From a bacterium (GTDB lineage: Bacteria > UBA9089 > CG2-30-40-21), in NCBI GenBank assembly GCA_030018795.1, contig JASEHA010000181.1, positions 1-5,537 of the forward strand: a stretch of 5,537 bases of DNA, in the 5' to 3' direction. Below the pieces are notes generated by a model. That model was given only the letters and a program-made list of their open reading frames with translations. It had not been told where the DNA came from and made no database searches. How positions within the stretch are numbered: position 1 is the stretch's first letter; every line of letters begins with the position of its first letter. A program made the position numbers and the translations under genes. This document shows, piece after piece, positions 1-4,888 of this stretch.

Positions 1-74
1 TTTGGGCAATTCTATGACGATTGTGTGATTTGAATTTTGCTTTATCGAATATTCAAAAGATCATGTAAAAATGT
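1..74. other. AT-rich non-coding upstream flank
   Basis: No gene can be supported here. All three + frames close within the first 33 bases; the longest open one (stop at 31-33) could be the last ten codons of an upstream gene but is too short to judge. An imperfectly spaced inverted repeat is present: TTTGAAT at 29-35 and ATTCAAA at 51-57, with the small palindrome GAATATTC at 47-54. It lies 18-46 bp upstream of the -35 box of the next promoter, so it could be an activator or repressor site, but the arms are short and AT-rich. Confidence 0.4.
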
Positions 75-103
75 TTGACAAATAATAAAATATATGATAT
101 AGT
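75..103 (+). promoter_or_regulatory. sigma70-type promoter for the propeller lipoprotein
   Basis: A perfect -35 box TTGACA (75-80) is followed by an exact 17-bp, almost purely A/T spacer and a -10 box TATAGT (98-103, five of six consensus bases). Transcription would start near 110, giving a 5' leader of about 147 nt before the ATG at 257. A 5-bp hairpin (CCTTT 105-109, AAAGG 119-123) would lie at the very 5' end of that RNA. Boxes and spacer are seen directly; activity is inferred. Confidence 0.8.
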
Positions 104-139
104 GCCTTTGGTTTTAGAAAAGGTTATTAGGAAAATTGG

Positions 140-226
140 ATGTTAAAAGGGATAAGATGCAAAATGATTCCCTGCCTTCTCTGCTTCCTTGCCTCTTCCC
201 TTCAGCTTACAGTAACAATCCTATAA
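140..226 (+). CDS. candidate small leader ORF, 28 codons, hydrophobic
   Basis: ATG at 140 is preceded by AGGA (129-132) with a 7-nt gap, a reasonable ribosome site, and the frame stays open to TAA at 224-226. The product would be 28 residues with a short basic start (MLKGIRCK) and a hydrophobic, Cys-containing remainder (IPCLLCFLASSLQLTVTIL), so it would look like a tiny membrane or signal-like peptide. It lies wholly inside the predicted 5' leader of the lipoprotein mRNA. I do not recognise it. The stretch 169-207 is pyrimidine-rich on the + strand, and pyrimidine-rich DNA translates into hydrophobic residues by default, so the hydrophobicity is weak evidence. It could be a leader peptide, or chance. 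Confidence 0.22.
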   Translation: MLKGIRCKMIPCLLCFLASSLQLTVTIL

Positions 227-233
227 CCGGTTA
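224..233. promoter_or_regulatory. 10-bp perfect palindrome in the lipoprotein leader
   Basis: TAACCGGTTA is a perfect palindrome, located 24 bp before the lipoprotein start codon and well downstream of the predicted transcription start. It is the most G/C-containing symmetrical element in an otherwise A/T-rich leader. It might be a protein-binding half-site pair; without other copies to compare this is only a possibility. It has no loop, so a stable RNA hairpin is not expected. Confidence 0.25.
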
Positions 234-256
234 GAAATCATGGAGTTATTGAAATC

Positions 257-1342
257 ATGAAAAAATTATGTTTTTTTGTTGCATGTATCAGCGTATTATT
301 ATTAATAGGTTGTGCCAAAAAACATGAGGAAAAACCATTGGCTGAAGAAAAGCATGGTGCAGAGCATAAGGAAGAGGCACTTGTGTCAGCACCTGATTGG
401 ATTTATTCCCTGGCCATAAACCCTGTTGACTCAAAAATAGTCTATGCTGCTACCTCGCAAGGGGTATATGTTACGGTTGATGGAGGAAAGTTTTGGTGTG
501 AAATGACAAAGGGATTAATCAATCCAAATATTAGCACTATAGCCATTCATCCTCAAAATCCTGATATTGTTTATGCTGGCGGTGACGGCGGTGTGTTTAA
601 GAGCAAGGACAGGGATACAGGCTGGGAAGAGGTTAATTATGGGCTTGACAGCCTCATGGTTAAGGCACTCTCCATTGATCCAAACAATCCGGAAACGATA
701 TATGTCGGGTGTGTTGGTGACGGTGGATTGTTCAGAAGCCGTGATGGGGGAGAATCATGGTCAAGGATAGGGGTAAACCTGCCAATAAACATTCAGGTAA
801 TGGCAATGGCGATAACTAAAGATTCTCATCTTTATATTGCTGGCTGGCAGCAGGGAATATTTGAGAGCAGGGATGGTGAAAAATGGGAAAGAAAGAATAT
901 TGGTCTGGAATCATTGTTAGTCAGAGCCATTGCCATTAATCCGATACATCCTGAAATCCTTTATGTCGGCACACAGGATGGGATTTTTGGAAGTATAGAT
1001 GGCGGTGAAAGATGGAAAAGACTAACAAAACCGCCAAACCAACCAAAGGTCTGGACAATAGCCATAGATCCACTGGCAGCCAATGTTGTTTATCTTGGAG
1101 CATGGTTAGTCGGTATTTCATGCTCCTACAATTTTGGAGAGGATTGGGAGAGAAGGAATCAAGGGTTGTTGAACACCTGTGTCCATTGCCTTGCCATGGA
1201 TCCTAATAATTCAGGTGTCATGTATGCAGGCACAGAGGAAGGTGTTTATAAAAGCTCTGCCAGCGGATTATCATGGACAGCATGTGGATCCTTTGGGAAA
1301 ATAGCAGCACCACACTCAGAAGCAGAGTTTGTAGAGGATTAG
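257..1342 (+). CDS. outer-membrane-type lipoprotein with seven BNR/Asp-box beta-propeller repeats
   Basis: This 361-aa protein starts with a lipoprotein signal peptide: MKK, a hydrophobic run to residue 17 and lipobox L16-I17-G18-C19. Cys19 would be lipidated; Ala20 at +2 favours outer-membrane sorting by the E. coli rule, which may not hold here. Residues 21-42 are a Lys/Glu/His-rich linker. From about 49 to 345 there are seven repeats of about 40 residues (starting near 49, 92, 134, 179, 221, 264, 307), each with the pattern A-I-x-P, V/I-Y-x-G, G-V/I-F-x-S and an Asp-box-like S-x-D-G-G-x-x-W. This pattern belongs to the BNR/sortilin-like propeller superfamily; seven repeats fit a closed seven-bladed propeller. 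Such proteins are usually binding or assembly scaffolds; no catalytic residues can be assigned. GGAG (242-245) lies 11 nt before the ATG, a rather long gap, but the signal peptide fixes this start. It has its own strong promoter and converges on lpxA. Confidence 0.88.
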   Translation: MKKLCFFVACISVLLLIGCAKKHEEKPLAEEKHGAEHKEEALVSAPDWIYSLAINPVDSKIVYAATSQGVYVTVDGGKFWCEMTKGLINPNISTIAIHPQNPDIVYAGGDGGVFKSKDRDTGWEEVNYGLDSLMVKALSIDPNNPETIYVGCVGDGGLFRSRDGGESWSRIGVNLPINIQVMAMAITKDSHLYIAGWQQGIFESRDGEKWERKNIGLESLLVRAIAINPIHPEILYVGTQDGIFGSIDGGERWKRLTKPPNQPKVWTIAIDPLAANVVYLGAWLVGISCSYNFGEDWERRNQGLLNTCVHCLAMDPNNSGVMYAGTEEGVYKSSASGLSWTACGSFGKIAAPHSEAEFVED

Positions 1343-1375
1343 GGGTAATTACTGTATCTGACATATCCCTCTTTT
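1333..1375 (+). terminator. weak candidate terminator at the convergent gene ends
   Basis: AGAGGAT (1333-1339) can pair with ATCCCTCT (1365-1372) with one bulged C, followed on the + strand by TTT (1373-1375). The loop is about 25 nt and itself contains the palindrome GTAATTAC (1345-1352). The hairpin would straddle the lipoprotein stop codon and the 3' end of lpxA on the opposite strand. The stem is short, the loop long and the T-run poor, so this is a marginal call. There is no T-run on the minus-strand side. Confidence 0.2.
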
Positions 1376-2125
1376 GGCTGCCTCAATAAACCTTACCAGG
1401 TGTTCTATCTCATGAGTCATTTCCAGTTCATTTTTTATCGTTGATAGTGCTTGATTGGTATTGAGTCCAGAGTGATACAGCAATTTATATGCCTTTTTTA
1501 ATACTCCCCGTACTTGTGGGATAATCTCTGCCCGCCGCATACCAACTATATTCAAGCCAGAAACACATGCAGGATGACCATCTGCCAGAGCATATGGCGG
1601 CACATCCTGAACTACCTTTGAACAGCCGCCAATCATAGACAGAGTGCCTATCCTGACAAACTGATGGATGCCAACCAATCCAGAGATAAATGCATTATCC
1701 TCAACTATTACATGACCGCCAAGTGTAGCAGCATTAGCCATAATCACATTATCTCCAATCTGACAATCATGGGCAATGTGAGTATTTGCCATAAGAAAAT
1801 TATTATTGCCTATCCTTGTCGCATCCCCTTTGTGCCAGCCTCGATGGATGGTTACATACTCACGAATGACATTATTGTCTCCAATAAGGCAATAAGATTC
1901 CTCATGTTTATAGTCCTTGATCTGCGGATCATCCCCAATGACTGCACCAGCATGAATCTTGCAGTCAGCACCAATAATTGTCCAGTTGGCAAGTATAACA
2001 TGGGCACCAATCTGTGTTCCCTGTCCAATCCTGACCCCTTTGTCAATCACAGTAAAGGGTCCAACAATAACCCCTTTACCAATCTGTGCCTCTGGATGGA
2101 TAATTGCGGTTGGATGAATGTTCAT
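1349..2125 (-). CDS. lpxA: acyl-[ACP]-UDP-N-acetylglucosamine O-acyltransferase (LpxA)
   Basis: LpxA catalyses the first step of lipid A synthesis in the cytosol, moving a beta-hydroxyacyl chain from ACP to the 3-OH of UDP-GlcNAc. The 258-aa length is typical. The first ~180 residues are hexapeptide repeats of the left-handed beta-helix (IGKGVI, IGQGTQ, IGADCK, IGNNNF, IGDNVI). The signature NTHIAHDC (114-121) contains the general base His119 (E. coli His125); His138 and His154 match E. coli His144 and His160. IREYVTIHRG (87-96) and QDVPPYALADG (173-183) are also diagnostic. Gly167 lies at the E. coli Gly173 'hydrocarbon ruler' position. The C-terminal ~65 residues form the usual helical domain. 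The ATG is preceded by GAGG (minus strand of 2131-2134) with 5-nt spacing. It follows fabZ by 13 bp and is the last gene of the operon; lpxB, lpxC and lpxD are not in the window. Confidence 0.96.
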   Translation of the reverse strand: MNIHPTAIIHPEAQIGKGVIVGPFTVIDKGVRIGQGTQIGAHVILANWTIIGADCKIHAGAVIGDDPQIKDYKHEESYCLIGDNNVIREYVTIHRGWHKGDATRIGNNNFLMANTHIAHDCQIGDNVIMANAATLGGHVIVEDNAFISGLVGIHQFVRIGTLSMIGGCSKVVQDVPPYALADGHPACVSGLNIVGMRRAEIIPQVRGVLKKAYKLLYHSGLNTNQALSTIKNELEMTHEIEHLVRFIEAAKRGICQIQ

Positions 2126-2138
2126 AATTGCCTCATAT

Positions 2139-2567
2139 CTACTGATCTGCCAGCATAAACATCATCTCTGCCTCAGCCACTAAGGTATCGCCAACAAAAG
2201 CCTTGCCCTCCAGCAACCCTGTCTTTGCCCGCACACGGATGGGAACAATCTCAAACCTTAATTGATCCCCTGGCACAACTGATTTTCTGAATTTTACCTT
2301 ATCAATCCCTATAAAGTAAAATATCTTACCCTCATGTCCACCTTCAGAAAGAAGCAGCACCCCGCCAGTCTGTGCCATTGCTTCAATAATCAAGACACCT
2401 GGCATCACTGGCTTGCCAGGAAAATGACCCTGAAAAAAGGGTTCATTTATACTTACATTCTTAATTCCAACAATTTTCTTACCCTTTTCTATCTCTATGA
2501 TTCTATCCACCAAGAGAAACGGATAGCGATGAGGCAATATCTTCATGATATCTGTTACTTCTAACAC
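2139..2567 (-). CDS. fabZ: 3-hydroxyacyl-[ACP] dehydratase (FabZ)
   Basis: FabZ removes water from beta-hydroxyacyl-ACP in type II fatty acid synthesis, in the cytosol, and competes with LpxA for the same ACP substrates. The 142-aa length is normal for a stand-alone hot-dog-fold enzyme. The N-terminal IMKILPHRYPFLLVDRI (7-23) is the family hallmark. The active-site segment FFQGHFPGKPVMPGV (44-58) holds catalytic His48, and IIEAMAQ (60-66) holds catalytic Glu62. VKFRKSVVPGD (91-101) is also conserved. The start is GTG (2567-2565), chosen because the protein aligns with the family from its first residue and because AAGGAGG lies 9 nt upstream. The first 7 bp overlap the end and stop of the HD-GYP gene, which implies translational coupling. 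It is not fused to LpxC, unlike in some phyla. Confidence 0.96.
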   Translation of the reverse strand: MLEVTDIMKILPHRYPFLLVDRIIEIEKGKKIVGIKNVSINEPFFQGHFPGKPVMPGVLIIEAMAQTGGVLLLSEGGHEGKIFYFIGIDKVKFRKSVVPGDQLRFEIVPIRVRAKTGLLEGKAFVGDTLVAEAEMMFMLADQ

Positions 2568-4597
2568 TCTTTCGTACCTCCTTTTTGCTTTTTCATACGC
2601 TTTTTGATTAAGTAATCCTTTTCCAGAACATGGATAAGGGCATCAACCACCTTTGAATCAAGCTCACATCCACCGCTGCCAGAGCCATTACCACTATTTC
2701 TTAACTCAATAAGGGCATTTTCCAGAGAAAACGCCTTTCGATATGGCCTATCTGTCACCATGGCATCAAATACATCTACTACAGCTAATATTCTGGATAT
2801 TAATGGAATATCCTTGCCTGACAGATTAAATGGATACCCTGAGCCGTCTAATCTTTCATGATGATACCGTATTCCATCAACAATCTCAAGGTCAAGGCAC
2901 ATGGATTCAATAATCTTTGTGCCAATAATGACATGTTGTTTGACATGCCTGAATTCACCCTTGTTTAGCCGTGTAGTTTTTTGAAGTATCTGTTCTGATA
3001 CCCCAATATTGCCCAAATCATGCAAAAACCCAGCAGTACCTGCTGCCGCTACTGCCTCCTTATCTAATCCCAGTTCTTGGGCAATCGAAGATGCATAGCT
3101 GGCAACCCGTTTCGAATGATCATGAAAGTATCTATCCTTTGACTCTAAAACAACTATTAATGAAAAAATAATATCTGTAAGATTTTTTATACATTCTTGA
3201 TAATAGCATATATTTTTAAGAGCCATAGATGCTTTTGTTCCTAAAATAGATAATATCCTTACATCTTCATCCCGATAGACCTCTCCTGAAAACTTTTCAC
3301 CCAGGACTAATATCCCTGATAATTCCTTCTCATTCAGCAAGGGAATACATGCCATGCCTTCTATCTTTTCCATGTCCCTTTTTATCTCTCTCCATGAATT
3401 ATTTTGCAGCTTAGACCTTGAAACCTCTTTCTTTAAGAGTATCTTTTTTTTATCAGTCAGATACAACACCAGTCCTTCATCCTTCTTAAACCGCAGGGTC
3501 TTTTTTTTTATCAGATTTATTCCCAGTCCAAGACCAATAAAATATTCCTGCCTTTCTCCATCTAAGAGAAGGATAGCTGCCTTATCTGTGCAGACAAGAT
3601 TTGCCACAGCATTAAGCAGGGTATTCATCAACACATTTTTATCAAATATAGAGGCAATCTGGTTGGAAATGCCCTTTATTGGATGCCATTGACAGGAGCT
3701 TTGTCTGAACAGGTATTGATTAATAAATATCTGCAGCTGCTGTCGTCCCCAATTAAGGCATAATGCAACAATCATAATCACTGCTATGCTTAAAGATGAT
3801 GAATTATTCCCGGTAAATTTTCGAAACAATCTCTCAATCTCAATAGACAGAATAAAGATAATAATTATTGGCATTGTATTTGCCAGAAAATAAAGGAATT
3901 TTCTTTTATAGAAGACTAATCCGCTAATCTCTACCCCTATCAGACGATGCTCTATAATCGCATAAGAGGTAATAAAGGAATAGATAATTGTTGCCGCATG
4001 CCCGGAGGGATACACCCATATCCCAAGAGAACAAAGGAGATTGGTAGCAATACCTGCAAATAGGATCAATCCCCCTGATAAAAAATATCCCAACTGCTGC
4101 TTTTCTACAAGATTGACTGCTCTCAGCCCTCTACGAATGAGCAGGTAACAGCTATACCCCCCAAGCGATAATATGAAAATCAAGAATATATTCCCTGTCT
4201 TGCCAAGGGTTGGATAATAGTAATCCCCAATATAGGTAATATCCTGACCAAGAAACCCTGTACCTGCAAATAAAAGAGATAGGTAGCTAAGCCCATATCC
4301 AAGGCTGTATATCCTTCTATTTAAAAGGCTGTGATCATCAAGTACAGTTAAAACAAAATGGAAAAATAGGGATGGAATAAATACCAGTCCAATATAGAAT
4401 AGCTTTATCCAGAGAATAGCATCCTTATCGCTTGAGGCACAGTATACGCCTAAAGAAGCAAGATTCCAAACAACAAGAGATAATCCTAAGAGGAAAAAAA
4501 TTCTGTTAGGCTTTTTTTTCGGTTCTTTTATAAAAACAAAGAGTCCTATACCCAGACTGATAAGCCCGGCTATAATCGGAATAATAGTGAAAGTCAT
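2561..4597 (-). CDS. membrane sensor with 7TM-like region, GAF and variant HD-GYP domain
   Basis: This 678-aa protein has three parts. Residues 4-218 hold about seven membrane helices resembling the N-terminal 7TM region of some sensor histidine kinases, with two further hydrophobic helices near 232-252 and 268-284. Residues ~313-462 look like a GAF domain (IPLLNEKELSGILVLGE, 418-434). Residues ~473-665 are an HD-GYP domain, the family of c-di-GMP phosphodiesterases. Likely metal ligands are present: His494, His526-Asp527, His555, His579-His580, Asp608; the HHERLDGSGYP motif (579-589) is intact. However, the HDxGK motif reads HDLGN: Asn530 replaces the near-invariant Lys. A Gly/Ser-rich insert lies at 635-643. 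No kinase or GGDEF domain is present. The start is supported by GGAG (minus strand of 4605-4608) 7 nt upstream and a promoter 31 bp upstream. It heads the fabZ-lpxA operon. Role inferred: membrane or ligand sensing coupled to c-di-GMP turnover or binding; substrate not proven. Confidence 0.9.
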   Translation of the reverse strand: MTFTIIPIIAGLISLGIGLFVFIKEPKKKPNRIFFLLGLSLVVWNLASLGVYCASSDKDAILWIKLFYIGLVFIPSLFFHFVLTVLDDHSLLNRRIYSLGYGLSYLSLLFAGTGFLGQDITYIGDYYYPTLGKTGNIFLIFILSLGGYSCYLLIRRGLRAVNLVEKQQLGYFLSGGLILFAGIATNLLCSLGIWVYPSGHAATIIYSFITSYAIIEHRLIGVEISGLVFYKRKFLYFLANTMPIIIIFILSIEIERLFRKFTGNNSSSLSIAVIMIVALCLNWGRQQLQIFINQYLFRQSSCQWHPIKGISNQIASIFDKNVLMNTLLNAVANLVCTDKAAILLLDGERQEYFIGLGLGINLIKKKTLRFKKDEGLVLYLTDKKKILLKKEVSRSKLQNNSWREIKRDMEKIEGMACIPLLNEKELSGILVLGEKFSGEVYRDEDVRILSILGTKASMALKNICYYQECIKNLTDIIFSLIVVLESKDRYFHDHSKRVASYASSIAQELGLDKEAVAAAGTAGFLHDLGNIGVSEQILQKTTRLNKGEFRHVKQHVIIGTKIIESMCLDLEIVDGIRYHHERLDGSGYPFNLSGKDIPLISRILAVVDVFDAMVTDRPYRKAFSLENALIELRNSGNGSGSGGCELDSKVVDALIHVLEKDYLIKKRMKKQKGGTKEC
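2577..2583 (-). promoter_or_regulatory. strong Shine-Dalgarno that fixes the fabZ GTG start
   Basis: On the minus strand this reads AAGGAGG, nearly the full anti-16S consensus, 9 nt before the GTG at 2567. It is embedded in the last codons of the HD-GYP gene (Lys-Gly-Gly near the C-terminus), so ribosomes finishing that gene arrive directly at the fabZ start. It supports GTG over the internal ATG at fabZ codon 8. Confidence 0.85.
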
Positions 4598-4627
4598 TTA
4601 TTTGCTCCACAACAATTTATGCCTTTT

Positions 4628-4656
4628 AGGATACCATAACATAACCTGGTTGTCAA
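4628..4656 (-). promoter_or_regulatory. sigma70-type promoter of the HD-GYP-fabZ-lpxA operon
   Basis: Read on the minus strand, a perfect -35 TTGACA (4656-4651) is followed by a 17-bp spacer and a -10 TATCCT (4633-4628, four of six consensus bases). Transcription would begin near 4620, leaving a short leader of about 23 nt with GGAG 7 nt before the ATG at 4597. The three minus-strand genes downstream are separated by -7 and +13 bp, and no other promoter is evident between them, so this site probably drives all three. Confidence 0.72.
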
Positions 4657-4688
4657 GCAAAAATGTGTTATACTCACTTGCCACGATA

Positions 4689-4734
4689 GAGGGTGTTGCA
4701 TAGCAACCAAAACCGCAGTGTTGCGTCAACCCTC
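4689..4734. repeat. inverted-repeat block with nested hairpin
   Basis: The ends are complementary: GAGGGT (4689-4694) and ACCCTC (4729-4734). Inside is a compact hairpin, GTTGC (4695-4699) and GCAAC (4703-4707) with loop ATA. A second GTGTTGC occurs at 4718-4724. The 9-mer TGTTGCGTC (4719-4727) is the reverse complement of 4831-4839, inside the large palindrome further right, linking the two elements. This looks like part of a dispersed, non-coding repeat or structured RNA rather than a gene. It lies upstream of the operon promoter. Confidence 0.5.
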
Positions 4735-4759
4735 AATTGTCGGATAATTTATAATGTAG

Positions 4760-4815
4760 CTGCAGAGGGAAGCTCCTCTGGCAGGTGATAGGGATGCTAT
4801 CCCCTTGTCCCTGCC
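4760..4815. repeat. two overlapping hairpins in the intergenic spacer
   Basis: Hairpin one is CTGC-AGAGG (4760-4768) against CCTCT-G-GCAG (4775-4784), one bulge, six-base loop. Hairpin two is larger: GGCAGG (4780-4785) with CCTGCC (4810-4815), GATA (4787-4790) with TGTC (4806-4809, one G-T pair), and GGGAT (4791-4795) with ATCCC (4799-4803), loop GCT; total 15 pairs. Both use 4780-4784, so they are mutually exclusive. On the + strand hairpin two is followed by TTTT (4816-4819), terminator-like, yet no + gene precedes it. On the minus strand it follows lemA but has no T-run. Confidence 0.5.
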
Positions 4816-4825
4816 TTTTCCTAAT

Positions 4826-4853
4826 GTAGAGACGCAACATTTTGCGTCTCTAC
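4826..4853. repeat. perfect 12-bp-arm palindrome downstream of lemA
   Basis: GTAGAGACGCAA (4826-4837) and TTGCGTCTCTAC (4842-4853) are exact reverse complements separated by CATT. A hairpin with 12 perfect pairs and a four-base loop would be very stable. It starts 35 bp beyond the lemA stop codon and would form in the 3' end of the lemA transcript, where it could stop transcription or protect the RNA, though no T-run follows on either strand. From memory, palindromes of the GTAGAGACGC type occur as dispersed intergenic repeats in several unrelated bacteria; this cannot be tested within one window, where it occurs once. Confidence 0.8.
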
Positions 4854-4888
4854 TGCATGCGACAGATTAAGCTTGACACGACAGCAGC

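Noticed and set aside
1..60. Open minus-strand frame reaching the left edge
   Set aside because: It is preceded directly by an in-frame stop (61-63) and contains no credible start codon or ribosome site, so it is probably chance.
567..770. 67-codon + frame inside the propeller lipoprotein
   Set aside because: It overlaps the lipoprotein gene in another frame; the repeat pattern is clear only in the lipoprotein frame.
1664..2158. 164-codon open frame on the + strand
   Set aside because: It lies antisense to lpxA and the end of fabZ, has no family resemblance and no good ribosome site. The length follows from the composition of the LpxA repeats on the other strand.
3354..3692. 112-codon + frame opposite the GAF-coding region
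   Set aside because: It is antisense to a well-supported domain, rich in Phe/Ser from the poly-T runs, with no recognisable motif.
4651..4878. Possible small transposable element with 8-bp ends TGTCAAGC (4651-4658) and GCTTGACA (4871-4878)
   Set aside because: An 8-bp inverted match is expected about once by chance in a spacer of this size, the left copy is the operon -35 region, and no target-site duplication flanks the ends.
4873..4878. TTGACA on the + strand beyond the lemA stop as a -35 box
   Set aside because: There is no -10-like sequence 16-18 bp downstream and no + gene to drive.
4598..4888. CRISPR array or tRNA in the structured spacer
   Set aside because: There are no regularly spaced direct repeats and no cloverleaf with a T-loop motif; the structures are unrelated hairpins.
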